Shown here in pieces: positions 30,920 to 39,563 of a DNA stretch of 64,000 bases. Each line of letters begins with the position of its first letter. The stretch's first letter is position 1. Position numbers and translations under genes: made by a program. The DNA comes from Halomicroarcula saliterrae (lineage in GTDB: Archaea > Halobacteriota > Halobacteria > Halobacteriales > Haloarculaceae). A model generated the notes under the pieces. That model was not told the origin of the DNA, ran no database searches, and saw only the letters and a program-made list of their open reading frames with translations. Location: positions 1 to 64,000 of the forward strand of contig NZ_JAMQON010000006.1 in the NCBI RefSeq assembly GCF_031624395.1, read 5' to 3'.

Positions 30920-32827
30920 TCAGGCGGGAGCCTGACCCATCCGGATGCGCTCGTACTCGCCCGGGAGCGCCTGCGCGTCTTCCGGCAGGAGCGCAACGAC
31001 GAGATGTGGGACGAACGCCGCGAAATACTCGACCAGAGCGGCGATGCGGTCGGCGTCGATGGCCTCCAGCGAGTCCAGCAGCATGAACGGCACCGTCTCG
31101 TGGACGTCGTGGACGAGATAGCCCGCCAGAGCGACGACCAGCCCGATGACTTCGCGCTCGGACTCGGAGAGGTGGTCGACGGTGTCCTCGTAGACGACCT
31201 CCGCCTCGGTCGCTCTGACGACGTGGAGGCGGAACTCGCTGTCAGCGTCGTCGTCGTCCCGGACCGCCCGCTCGATCCACACCCGTTCGACGTTCTCGTA
31301 CCCCAACGTGGCCCGCACCGTCTCCATGTGGTCGTTGAACGTCTCGACGGCCGACCGTTCCAGTTCCTCGATGCGGGTGCGGGCGGCCGCCAGCTCCGCC
31401 TCGCGCTCGTCGAGGCGCGATTCGATCTCCTCGATTCGGGATTCGGCCTCGCGCACGTCGTCGAGTTCGGCCTCGACTGACTCGATCTGCTCTTCGAGCT
31501 GGCCCCGTTCGTAGGCCAGTTCCGAGCGGCGCTGGTACTGCTCCAGCAGGTCGCTGTCGCGGAGTTCGTCGGACGCCTCCGCCTCGGCTTCGAGCTCGTC
31601 GATGCGGGACTGGAGCGTCTCGGTGCGGGCCTCTAGCTCCTCGACAGTCGCCTCGCGCTCCTCGATTTCCGCCTCGATGTCGCCCACCTCGGCTTCCAGC
31701 GCCTGCCGCCGGTCGACTACCTCTCGGACGTCGGCCAGGTCCGCTCGCCGGTCCTCCCGCTTCGAGCGGAGTTCGTTCCGTTCGGTCCGCTTCTCGTCGA
31801 TGACGTCTCTGAGGTCGTCGAGGCGCTCGTCGATGGCCCCCCGCTCGACAGTCGTCCCACAGGTCCAGCACTCGACGGTCTCCCCCGTCGGGTCGAGCGC
31901 GTCGGTGACCTCGCCGTCGCCACCGGCCGGTAGCTCCCCCCGGTCGGTCAGTCGCTCGTTGAACTCGACGATGGAGAGGAGGCTGTTGACCGTGGTCTCT
32001 ATGTCGCGTTCGCGCCGCTTCAGGCGCTCTATCTCGGCTTCGAGGCGACTCCGGTCGACGTCGGGGACCGCGAGGTCGTCCAGTTCGGCCCGCACCTCGT
32101 CGCGTTCCGCACGCAGGGAGGCGAGCGCGTCCCGCTGTGTCTCCAGCTGGTTGCGGACGCGCTCGTACGTCTCGCGGGCGTCTCGCAAGTCGTCGACAAC
32201 CGCCTGGGCCGCCTCCGCGTCGTCGACGTCCGCCTCGAAGGCGGCGACCGACCCGCGGACGGCCTCCAGTGACTCGCGCACCTCGGCGAGTGCCGCCCGG
32301 TGGTCGGCCAGCCGGGCTTCGAGCTCCGGCTTCCGCTCGCGCTGGCGCTCGGCGGCCGCACGCTCCTCCCGGAGCGACTCGATGGTCGCCCGGGTCCGCC
32401 GAATCCTCGCCTCCAGCGCGTCGGTGTCGACGGGCGCCATGATGTACGAGCGAAGCGCCTCGGCGTCGCCCCGCGCGACCGCCCGCCGGGCGGGGTTGTT
32501 AGCCAGCAGGCAGGCGTACTGGTCGACGAGCGTCGACGACGTCGTGTAGGGGTCGCCGTCGACGCGGACCCGCCCGCCGTCGCGCTCGAAGGTGCGCGTG
32601 TACCGCGACCCGTCGACCGAGAGCGTCACCGACCCCGCGTCGGCGTCGGCTTTGAGCGCACCCGTCGACCCTCCGAGGGCGGCGCCGATGGCCCGTAGCA
32701 GAGACGTTCGGTTGGTGGCGTTCCGGCCCGTCAGCACGGAGACGCCGTCGGCCAGCGACACCGTCGAAGAGTCGATACCGCCGAGATTCTCGACGGCGAC
32801 CGTCATGGTTCCGTCTCGCTCCGTCAT
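30920..32827 (-). CDS. Archaea-specific SMC-related ATPase, copy 2
   Basis: A 635-residue SMC/Rad50-like protein. The head starts MTVAVENLGGIDSSTVSL and has the Arg-type P-loop GRNATNRTS (34-42). The long Glu/Arg-rich coiled coil carries a CWTCGTT zinc-hook turn near residue 315. The C-terminal head has HLSESEREVIGLVVALAGYL and the Walker B PFMLLDSLEAIDAD. It is downstream of rdfA copy 2 in the same direction, 54 nt apart, suggesting a joint transcript. It is diverged from copy 1 except for near-identical stretches in the C-terminal head. Confidence 0.87.
   Translation of the reverse strand: MTERDGTMTVAVENLGGIDSSTVSLADGVSVLTGRNATNRTSLLRAIGAALGGSTGALKADADAGSVTLSVDGSRYTRTFERDGGRVRVDGDPYTTSSTLVDQYACLLANNPARRAVARGDAEALRSYIMAPVDTDALEARIRRTRATIESLREERAAAERQRERKPELEARLADHRAALAEVRESLEAVRGSVAAFEADVDDAEAAQAVVDDLRDARETYERVRNQLETQRDALASLRAERDEVRAELDDLAVPDVDRSRLEAEIERLKRRERDIETTVNSLLSIVEFNERLTDRGELPAGGDGEVTDALDPTGETVECWTCGTTVERGAIDERLDDLRDVIDEKRTERNELRSKREDRRADLADVREVVDRRQALEAEVGDIEAEIEEREATVEELEARTETLQSRIDELEAEAEASDELRDSDLLEQYQRRSELAYERGQLEEQIESVEAELDDVREAESRIEEIESRLDEREAELAAARTRIEELERSAVETFNDHMETVRATLGYENVERVWIERAVRDDDDADSEFRLHVVRATEAEVVYEDTVDHLSESEREVIGLVVALAGYLVHDVHETVPFMLLDSLEAIDADRIAALVEYFAAFVPHLVVALLPEDAQALPGEYERIRMGQAPA
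31020..31129. repeat. 110-bp tract shared with 16807-16916 (SMC-like genes)
   Basis: This is the partner of the tract at 16807-16916, with one mismatch and the same orientation relative to the gene. A further ~40-nt block encoding the LSESERE signature is also nearly identical in both genes. Confidence 0.85.
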
Positions 32828-32881
32828 TATTCAACCCGTTCCCCGCGAGGACGTAACTCGGTATCGGTCCCGCAGCCGGTC

Positions 32882-33502
32882 TCAACCATCGGTGTCACAG
32901 TCGCAGCCGCCACGTTCGAGAAACGTCTCGACGGGGTAGCTGGCCCCGCAGTCGGCACAGGAGACCCGGATGACGTGGGTCACGTCGACGGAGCCGCTGT
33001 GGAACCCGTCGGTGTCACGGAGCCGTTCGATGGTCCGCTCGACGATGCCGCTGCTCCGGGACCGGGCCCACTCGATGGTCCCTTCGGCGTCCTCGACGGA
33101 GAGCGAGCGCTCCCGGGTGGTGTCGACGTCGAGACAGCTTCGGAGGTGCGTGCGGACTGTCTGGTAGGAGACGAAGTCCCCGCGGAGTTCGTCGGGGTCG
33201 ACGCCGGTCCGCGACAGCCAGGCCTCCGTCTCCGTCCGGACGCCCGCGCTCGTGTCGTCGTCGGTGAGTTTCCGGTAGATGGCCGACACGTCACGCACGT
33301 AGTCGATGTCGGCCCCTCGCAGCGCCGCCCGCAGAACGGCCTCGTTGACGACGGTTTCGAGACGGCGGAGGCTCGCGCCGTCCTCGCGGTCCGTCAGCAG
33401 CCGGTCGTCGAGTCCCTCGATGCCGTACGTCTCCGCCGTCCGGCCGATTTTACAGGAACAGGCCGACTGCCGAGGGACCGCCACCCGGTCCGCGTCGCTC
33501 AT
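32882..33502 (-). CDS. rdfA: RdfA-like rod-determining factor, copy 2
   Basis: A 206-residue RdfA-family protein that keeps the classical N-terminal cysteine motif CSCKIGRTAETYGIEGLDDRLL. It has the shared SLRRLETVVNEAVLRAALR helix, LTDDDTSAGVRTETEAWLSRTGVD, and the C-terminal zinc site CADCGASYPVETFLERGGCDC. It differs from copy 1 by this intact N-terminal CxC and by lying upstream of, and in line with, its SMC-like partner. A role in cell shape is known for the family in Haloferax; for two copies it is inference. Confidence 0.85.
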   Translation of the reverse strand: MSDADRVAVPRQSACSCKIGRTAETYGIEGLDDRLLTDREDGASLRRLETVVNEAVLRAALRGADIDYVRDVSAIYRKLTDDDTSAGVRTETEAWLSRTGVDPDELRGDFVSYQTVRTHLRSCLDVDTTRERSLSVEDAEGTIEWARSRSSGIVERTIERLRDTDGFHSGSVDVTHVIRVSCADCGASYPVETFLERGGCDCDTDG

Positions 33503-33752
33503 CGGCGGCCGGGAGCGGTCGCGTACTCGTGGTCCACGCTATATTGCATCACGCCAACACGTTACTGCTAATGCCTACTTATGTGTTGTGCTGCCCGCAA
33601 CTGGCCGCCTGACGGGTTCACGGCCGGCGGTAGGAAACGCCTACTCGGTTTCCGGCCGACATCGAGGCGGCTCGGTCGGCCGCCGAGGGCGTTCGCCGCC
33701 TTGTAAATACAGGCCAAATCGCTTCGGGCGTCGCTCGCCTCTGGCCGACTGT

Positions 33753-34115
33753 ATGAACGCATCACTGCGGACGGATTCGGCGGTCGAGCGCGGCCAGTGG
33801 CTCGTGAGGGAGCTGCTGCAGGAACCGGTCAGGGAGGCCGTCCGCGAGGCCCTCGAAGCGGAGTCTGCTTCCGTCGCGCGCGAGGAGACGGAGGACGACC
33901 ACGGCGAGGAGCGGCGACAGACAGACGACGGCGGCCGGTCGAAACTGTGGCTGTTCGTCGGCCTGCTCGCGGCGGTCGCCGTCGCGTACGCGCTCCAGCG
34001 ACGCTGGGGTGAGGAGGCCGGCAGCGACTCCGTGAGGCGGCCGAGCGACGTGGACGAGCAGACTGCAGCGGGCGACCGGGTCGAGGAAGAGGCCCCGGTA
34101 CGGGGCGAGAACTGA
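33753..34115 (+). CDS. Single-pass membrane protein, acidic
   Basis: A 120-residue protein beginning MNASLRTDSAVERGQWLVRE. The N-terminal amphipathic helix region (LLQEPVREAVREALEAE) and an acidic linker precede one membrane helix (KLWLFVGLLAAVAVAYAL, residues ~68-85), then an acidic tail. The ATG at 33753 is chosen because the longer frame reads through non-coding sequence. No named family or function. Confidence 0.6.
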   Translation: MNASLRTDSAVERGQWLVRELLQEPVREAVREALEAESASVAREETEDDHGEERRQTDDGGRSKLWLFVGLLAAVAVAYALQRRWGEEAGSDSVRRPSDVDEQTAAGDRVEEEAPVRGEN

Positions 34116-34161
34116 GTGTGCCTGCACAACACCCATTGGGCTGGTGACAGTACTGCGCCGT

Positions 34162-34512
34162 ATGACGAACGACCAGACAGGCGGCGACTCGCGTGAACAG
34201 GGCGTCGAGTTCGGCGGGCTGATGGACCAGCTACGTGACCACGACTATCCGACGACGCTGGAGCAGTTGCTCGAAGAGTACGGCCAGGCGGAGCTGGAGC
34301 TGGCCGACGGCTCCGAGACGCTCGATAGCGTCCTCTCCGAACAGTCCGAGAGCAGCGGCGAAGTCCGGTACGAATCGGCCGAGGAGGTCCACCAGTCCGT
34401 TCTCAATATGGTCGGTGACCGAGCCGTCGGCCGCGCCGACTACAGCGACCGCGGGGGGTCGCTGCAGGACGAGGTCGAGGAGGGCGAGACTGACGGCGAC
34501 CAGTCGCTGTAG
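34162..34512 (+). CDS. DUF5789 family protein, copy 1
   Basis: A 116-residue acidic protein. The segment DQLRDHDYPTTLEQLLEEYG near residue 25 is the family core (related to DUF2795), followed by LADGSETLDSVL and a conserved SAEEVHQSVLNMVG helix. It shares this layout with the protein at 51371-51733. Function unknown; the small helical domain may bind nucleic acid or protein. ATG 34162 is preferred over 34144. Confidence 0.75.
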   Translation: MTNDQTGGDSREQGVEFGGLMDQLRDHDYPTTLEQLLEEYGQAELELADGSETLDSVLSEQSESSGEVRYESAEEVHQSVLNMVGDRAVGRADYSDRGGSLQDEVEEGETDGDQSL

Positions 34513-34521
34513 GGGGCCACG

Positions 34522-34677
34522 TCACGGCGCGGCGAGCCAGATGAGCCGAGTCGGGTCCGGGAGATAGCCCAGAATGGCGAAGACGAGGTAGACGCCCGAG
34601 ACGAGCGCCAGCACGAGGATGAGGGTGATGAGATACCAGTACGCGCCCTCGACGCTCGCCAGTGGGGGAACCTCCAT
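34522..34677 (-). CDS. Small single-helix membrane protein
   Basis: A 51-residue product starting MEVPPLASVEGAYWYLITLI at 34677. One membrane helix (LITLILVLALVSGVYLVFAIL) is followed by GYLPDPTRLIWLAAP. Similar mini-proteins accompany terminal oxidases in haloarchaea, but no such genes are here. It converges with the DUF5789 gene (9-nt gap). Confidence 0.6.
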   Translation of the reverse strand: MEVPPLASVEGAYWYLITLILVLALVSGVYLVFAILGYLPDPTRLIWLAAP

Positions 34678-34778
34678 ATCGGAGCATCGACCGGCCCCCC
34701 GAAAAGCGTTCGGCAGATGCGTCCCCGGCGGAGCTATCAGTGAAGAAGACTTTTCGCCGGGGGACCCGTAGAATCTGT

Positions 34779-35042
34779 ATGGCCGACGAACCCGTCACTG
34801 CCGAGAGCTCCGACCAGCGGGACTGGGCCACGTTCGACACCTTACTCGACGTGACTGTCAACATCATCCCGATGGGGATACTGCTGTTTTTCGTCGGGCT
34901 GTACGCCGTGATTCGCCCCTGGAACTGGGACCCCGGGATGTTCGTGTTGATGCACTTCCTGACGCTGTTTCCGCTGCTCTTGCTCGCCGTGTTGACCTAC
35001 GTCTCGGCGCGGGCGATCGCGAGCGACGAGCGAGGTATCTGA
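34779..35042 (+). CDS. Two-helix membrane protein (DUF6684-like)
   Basis: An 87-residue protein. After a hydrophilic N-terminus come LLDVTVNIIPMGILLFFVGLY, the loop VIRPWNWDPG and a second helix MHFLTLFPLLLLAVLTYVSARAI. The order LLDxTVNxIPxGIL-PW-W is what I recall for the haloarchaeal DUF6684 family. Start at 34779 follows a purine-rich leader. Function unknown. Confidence 0.65.
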   Translation: MADEPVTAESSDQRDWATFDTLLDVTVNIIPMGILLFFVGLYAVIRPWNWDPGMFVLMHFLTLFPLLLLAVLTYVSARAIASDERGI

Positions 35043-35133
35043 CCCCCACCGCAGCGACAACTGCGGTGTCACCGTCTGCCTTGCGTCTGCAAACTCACCC
35101 GTTTAGCCGCCGGCGCGACAACGTCCATCGCAG

Positions 35134-35934
35134 ATGACAGTATCAACGTCACAGGTACTCCAGTTAGAGATACCAGAGTTCCTCGAACAGACGGTCGCAC
35201 AGTTCGTCGGCTTCCTCCCGCGGCTCGCCGCGGCGGTGGTCATCCTCCTCATCGGGTGGGTGCTCGGCGTCGCAGCGGCGAAGCTCGTGAGCGGACTCAC
35301 GGACAGAATCGAACTCGACAGAATGGTCCTCGAAACACCTCTCGGCCGGCTGATGGGCGGCTCCGAGAGCGCGGTCTCGCGGACCTTCGGCGTGATAACC
35401 AAGTGGTTCGTCTACGCCATCGCCATCCTCGCGGCCGCCAACGTCCTGGCCATCCAGACGCTCTCGGCGTGGATTCAGACGGTCGTCTCCTACATCCCGG
35501 CCTTCATCGCCGGTCTGGCGGTCATCATCGGCGGCTTCGTCGTCGCGGATTTCATCGGCGACGCCATCATGCGGACCCGGGCGGCCACCCAGACGGACTA
35601 CACGACGTGGTTCGCGACCGGGACCCGGATGTTCCTCTACTTTACGGCCATCGTCATCGGCCTCGACACGATGGGCATCGACGTGGCTATCCTCTACCTG
35701 TTCGCCCGGGCGCTGGCCTGGGGGCTCGCCGCGGCCATCGCGCTCGGCGTCGGTATCGCCGTCGGCTGGGGCGCGCACAACTACGTCTCCAACAACATCG
35801 ACCAGTGGATGGGGAACGTCTCCTCGGCGGCCCCGGAGCCACAGCAACAGCAGACCGACGGCGGTGAGCCGGCCAGCGGACGGCGAGCCTCGTCGAACCA
35901 GCAGTCCGACGGTGGCACGGGGACCGACGACTGA
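35134..35934 (+). CDS. Mechanosensitive-channel-like membrane protein
   Basis: A 266-residue protein with about five membrane helices. The first block (LPRLAAAVVILLIGWVLGVAAAKLV) and the repeated glycine-rich helices (VGIAVGWGAHNYV) resemble the conserved TM helix of MscS-related proteins. The cytoplasmic MscS beta-domain is absent. The C-terminus after residue ~230 is Gln/Ser/Gly-rich and disordered. It could be a channel-like subunit in osmotic adaptation; this is inference. Confidence 0.7.
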   Translation: MTVSTSQVLQLEIPEFLEQTVAQFVGFLPRLAAAVVILLIGWVLGVAAAKLVSGLTDRIELDRMVLETPLGRLMGGSESAVSRTFGVITKWFVYAIAILAAANVLAIQTLSAWIQTVVSYIPAFIAGLAVIIGGFVVADFIGDAIMRTRAATQTDYTTWFATGTRMFLYFTAIVIGLDTMGIDVAILYLFARALAWGLAAAIALGVGIAVGWGAHNYVSNNIDQWMGNVSSAAPEPQQQQTDGGEPASGRRASSNQQSDGGTGTDD

Positions 35935-35996
35935 GAGGTCTCGGCGGCGGGCTGTGAGAGCCCGTCGAAAACCGCGACTGTTGCGAGGAGCGAGGG

Positions 35997-36323
35997 TTAC
36001 CAGGACTCTGCCAGGGCCGTCGCGGTGCCCCGAGCGCCGAGCCTGATCTGTTTCGTCCGGGAATCGTAGTCGATGACTCCCGCGTCGTCCAGCATCGGGA
36101 GGTGGACGTGGTGGAGGCGACAGCGGAGGTTCTGTCGGTAGCCGGCGTCCGGCACAGCCTCCCGCTGCGCCATCCCGTCGAGGGTAGTCGCCAGTTCGTC
36201 CAGTGTCGTCTCGTTCCCGCAGGGGACCACCCGCAGCGACGCGATGACGAACCGACGCTGGTCGTCGGCCAGGAGTCTGTGGCGTGCCGTCTCGTCGAGG
36301 TGGGAAATGTCTGGTGAGTTCAT
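35997..36323 (-). CDS. DUF7344-type small regulator-like protein, copy 1
   Basis: A 108-residue protein beginning MNSPDISHLDETARHRLLAD. The order QRRFVIASLR, TTLDELATTLDG, LHHVHLPMLDDAGVIDYDSRTKQIRLG matches the haloarchaeal DUF7344 winged-helix-like domain, which resembles MarR/ArsR folds. It probably binds DNA. It is divergent from the BAT-type regulator at 36525. Start at ATG 36323 rather than TTG 36353. Confidence 0.75.
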   Translation of the reverse strand: MNSPDISHLDETARHRLLADDQRRFVIASLRVVPCGNETTLDELATTLDGMAQREAVPDAGYRQNLRCRLHHVHLPMLDDAGVIDYDSRTKQIRLGARGTATALAESW

Positions 36324-36524
36324 AGGTTCTGTCGGGCCGTCCCGATTGGACAAGAGCAGGACAGTGCGGTAAGGCGCTTGCCCTAAACCAATAGGTTCGA
36401 CACCGTCGAGAGCGGCCAGCGCGCGTGCACGAAACGGCCGAAAAGCCCATACGGAGCGCAGTTGCCGGGCAGCGACCCTCCGACAACGGAACGTTCATAG
36501 CTGCAGACAGGATACGGTACTGAT

Positions 36525-38483
36525 ATGAGTGCAGGGAGAGTGACCGATGGGCTACGGGAGACACTCGCCGTCATCGAGGGGGGCGAGCCGTACACGACGA
36601 ACGAAATCGCGGCCGAGCTGTCGGTCTCACGGCGGAGCACGTACGAGCGGCTCACGAAACTCACAGACAACGGCCTGCTCGAGACGAAGAAAGTCGGGGC
36701 GAGAGGCCGCGTCTGGTGGCGCCCGAACACGGCGAACGGGGACGAGTCGACCGACGGTGCCCTCCAGCAGCGCATCCGCCAGCAGGGGGTCATCACCGAA
36801 CTCGGCCAGAGCGCGCTCGAAGACCGGGGAGTCGAGGCGCTGATGCGGACGACCTGTTCACAGGTCGCCGAGACCCTGGGTAACGAGTACTGCAAAGTCC
36901 TCGACCTCGGTGAAGACGGCGAGGAGCTGTTACTCCGGGAGGGCGTCGGCTGGGACGACGGGCTCGTCGGCACCGCGACGGTGTCGGCGACCGACAACGA
37001 CTCGCAGGCGGCCTACACGCTGTCGACCGACGAACCGGTCGTAGTGCGAGACCTCGCCGCCGAGACGCGATTCAGTGGCCCCGACTTGCTCACGGACCAC
37101 GACGTGTACAGCGGCATCAGCGTCATCATCGGGACGGCGGCGGAGCCGTGGGGTATTCTGGGCACCCACGATACCGAGGCGAAGCCCTTTAGCGAACAGG
37201 ACGTGAACTTCGTCCAGTCCGCCGCGAACATCCTGGCCTCGGCCATCGCGCGCCGGACCGACGAGCAGATACTGGTCCGCCAGCGCAAGCTACTGGCCGC
37301 GCTTATCAACCTCCAGGAGGTCGTCCGCGAGATAACCGACGCGGTCATCGACCAGTCCACCCGAGAGGAGATCGAGTCGGTGGTCTGTGAGCGCCTGGCC
37401 GCGAGTGATTCCTACGAGTTCGCCTGGATCGGCGACACCGACCATCGGACCCAGACGGTGCAGGTCCGCACAGAGGCGGGCGTCGAGAACTACCTCGAGG
37501 ACATCAGTATCTCAGTGGACCCCGAGAGCGAACACAGCGAGGGACCGACCGGCCGCGCGTTCCGGACGGGCGAGACACAGACCAGCCAGCACATCCGGAC
37601 GGACCCGCGGTACAGCCCCTGGTGTGACCACGCCGAGTCGTACGGCTACCGGTCATCGGCCGCGATTCCGATAGCCCACGAGGGGACCGTCTACGGCGTT
37701 TTGAACGTCTATTCGGACCGTCCGAACGGCATCAGTGGCCGCGAGCAGACCGTTATCACGCAACTGGGAGAGGTCGTCGGCCACGCCATCGCCGCGGTCG
37801 AGCGCAAGCGCGCGCTGATGAGCGACACGGTCGTCAGACTCGGCTTCCACATCGGGGATATCGACTCGATGCTCGGGCTCGACGCGGTCGAGGGGACGGT
37901 GTCTTTCGACCAGGCGATTCCGGTCACGGACGGCGAGTACCTCGTCTACGGGACGGTGACGCGGGACGGCGTCGAACTGCTCGAAACCGTCGTCGACCGG
38001 CTGGCCTACTGGGACGAGTTCGCGATACGCGACTGGGAGGACACCGACGTGACGACCTTCGAGGCTCGGCTGGAGGACCCGCCGGTCCTCACGGCGCTCG
38101 CGAACGCCGGTGGCGCGCTCGCAGAGGCCGGTATCGACGACGGCACGTACCACATGACGCTGGAGCTCCCCCCCAGCGCAGACATCCGGGGCATCATCGA
38201 GACCGTCCAGTGTGTCTACCCCAGCGCAGAGATGCTCACCCGACAACAGACCACGCGGGCGACCCAGTCCACGTCGCCCATCTTCGAGCTCAGCGACCAG
38301 TTGACCGACCGCCAGTCGGCCGTCCTGCGGGCGGCGTACTACGCGGGCTTTTTCGAGTGGCCCCGAGAGCTGTCCGGCGGGGAAGTGGCCAGCTCACTGG
38401 ACATCGCGGCGCCGACGTTCCACCAGCACCTACGGAAGGCCGAGAAGCACGTCTTCGACTCGCTCGTTCCGACACTGGTGTGA
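36525..38483 (+). CDS. Bacterio-opsin-activator-type regulator with two GAF domains
   Basis: A 652-residue sensor-regulator. An N-terminal winged HTH (YTTNEIAAELSVSRRSTYERL, residues ~22-45) is followed by two GAF domains, roughly 85-245 and 275-430. A BAT domain (~440-575) and a C-terminal HTH-10 domain (LTDRQSAVLRAAYYAGFFEWPRELSGGEVA, ~590-640) complete it. Two DNA-binding domains flanking ligand or redox sensors suggest control of stress or phototrophy genes. No rhodopsin gene is in the window. Start ATG 36525. Confidence 0.9.
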   Translation: MSAGRVTDGLRETLAVIEGGEPYTTNEIAAELSVSRRSTYERLTKLTDNGLLETKKVGARGRVWWRPNTANGDESTDGALQQRIRQQGVITELGQSALEDRGVEALMRTTCSQVAETLGNEYCKVLDLGEDGEELLLREGVGWDDGLVGTATVSATDNDSQAAYTLSTDEPVVVRDLAAETRFSGPDLLTDHDVYSGISVIIGTAAEPWGILGTHDTEAKPFSEQDVNFVQSAANILASAIARRTDEQILVRQRKLLAALINLQEVVREITDAVIDQSTREEIESVVCERLAASDSYEFAWIGDTDHRTQTVQVRTEAGVENYLEDISISVDPESEHSEGPTGRAFRTGETQTSQHIRTDPRYSPWCDHAESYGYRSSAAIPIAHEGTVYGVLNVYSDRPNGISGREQTVITQLGEVVGHAIAAVERKRALMSDTVVRLGFHIGDIDSMLGLDAVEGTVSFDQAIPVTDGEYLVYGTVTRDGVELLETVVDRLAYWDEFAIRDWEDTDVTTFEARLEDPPVLTALANAGGALAEAGIDDGTYHMTLELPPSADIRGIIETVQCVYPSAEMLTRQQTTRATQSTSPIFELSDQLTDRQSAVLRAAYYAGFFEWPRELSGGEVASSLDIAAPTFHQHLRKAEKHVFDSLVPTLV

Positions 38484-38675
38484 CCACGCCGGACCCGCGC
38501 TCGGCGACGGATGACCGCCGGAACGAGCGGCGAGTACCACCCCCGAGCGACGCGGTGGCTGTTAAATATAGAGTGCCTTGTGCCAGCCAGCCGGGCGTTA
38601 TCGCCGGTAGTACCACTGTACGGCGACGAACAATCGGCCGCCTATATTCGTTACATCGGTGAACGAGCGACTGCG

Positions 38676-39164
38676 ATGTCCCAGACACAGTACAGCGGTA
38701 GTTCGACAGCACAACAGGGGTACCAGAGTCAGTCACAGCAGCAGGACGCCGGTCAGCTCCCACAGCAGTACCGCCAGAGCCTCTCGGGGGTCGCACAGGC
38801 CATCGAGGTGTGTGGCTGGTGTGCCGACAAGTGTATCGAGGAGGCGAACCCGAACATGGTCGAGTGTATCAAGCTCTGCGAAGACGTCGTCGAGATCGGT
38901 GAGACCCTGCTCGCGGTCGCTCCGCGGTCCTCTCGCTTCACCTCGGATCTCGTACAGACGTTCGAGCGGGCTGCACAGGCCTGTGCACAGGAGTGTGGCC
39001 AGCACGCCCATTCGCACTGCCAGGAGTGTGCCGCGGTGCTTCCGCAGGCATCCCAGATGGCGCGACAGCTCTCCGGACAGAGTCGCGGCATGAGCCAGCA
39101 ACAGGGCGGCCAGCAGACCCAGCAGTTCGCCGGCGGGCAGACGGCCCAGCAGTTCTCGCAGTAA
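38676..39164 (+). CDS. Cys-rich four-helix (DUF326-like) protein with Gln-rich tails
   Basis: A 162-residue protein. A Gln/Ser-rich N-terminus (~30 residues) precedes a four-helix core with paired cysteines (CGWCADKC, CIKLC, CAQEC, CQECAAVLP), as in DUF326/copper-storage proteins. A Gln-rich C-terminal tail follows (QQQGGQQTQQFAGGQTAQQF). The core may bind Cu(I) in the cytosol. The Gln tails match those of several neighbours. A perfect terminator hairpin follows at 39205. Confidence 0.8.
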   Translation: MSQTQYSGSSTAQQGYQSQSQQQDAGQLPQQYRQSLSGVAQAIEVCGWCADKCIEEANPNMVECIKLCEDVVEIGETLLAVAPRSSRFTSDLVQTFERAAQACAQECGQHAHSHCQECAAVLPQASQMARQLSGQSRGMSQQQGGQQTQQFAGGQTAQQFSQ

Positions 39165-39204
39165 GCCGCCCTACCGACGACCCCGACCGCCAGTCCCAGC
39201 TCGG

Positions 39205-39228
39205 TAGCGGCTCCGGCCGCTATTTTTT
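39205..39228 (+). terminator. Hairpin-plus-T-run terminator
   Basis: TAGCGGC (39205-39211) and GCCGCTA (39216-39222) form a perfect 7-bp stem with a 4-nt loop, directly followed by TTTTTT (39223-39228). It lies 41 nt after the stop of the Cys-rich protein gene. Confidence 0.75.
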
Positions 39229-39563
39229 GCCCGGACAGCGGTGTTCTGCGGTATCCAGCGCACCCGGCCGCGTTCGCGACGGTCCGCTCGGAGTTGTAGG
39301 TGACGACGACCGGTACGAGGGCACGGACACCGCGACGCCTCGATTCGAAAACAGCCGAGTAGCACCTTCTTGACGGCGGTAGTTGGCGTATATACCCGTG
39401 AACTGTCGCAACGGGTTTATCAAGGCCAATCGTTGCCCCGAACGGGATTAGCGGTGAGCGCCCGGAGTCGACCCCACCGCACAGTGCGTGGCACCGCGTT
39501 ATCTGTGGGCCACCCCGGAGCGACACCTACCGGGCTGCATCGCCGCAACCCACCACTCGAACC
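39229..39563. other. Intergenic region before the Q-rich gene
   Basis: No gene is supported. A weak TATA-like GTTTATC near 39415 is too far from the ATG at 39564 for a leaderless start; a leader of about 120 nt would result. Nothing else stands out. Confidence 0.4.
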
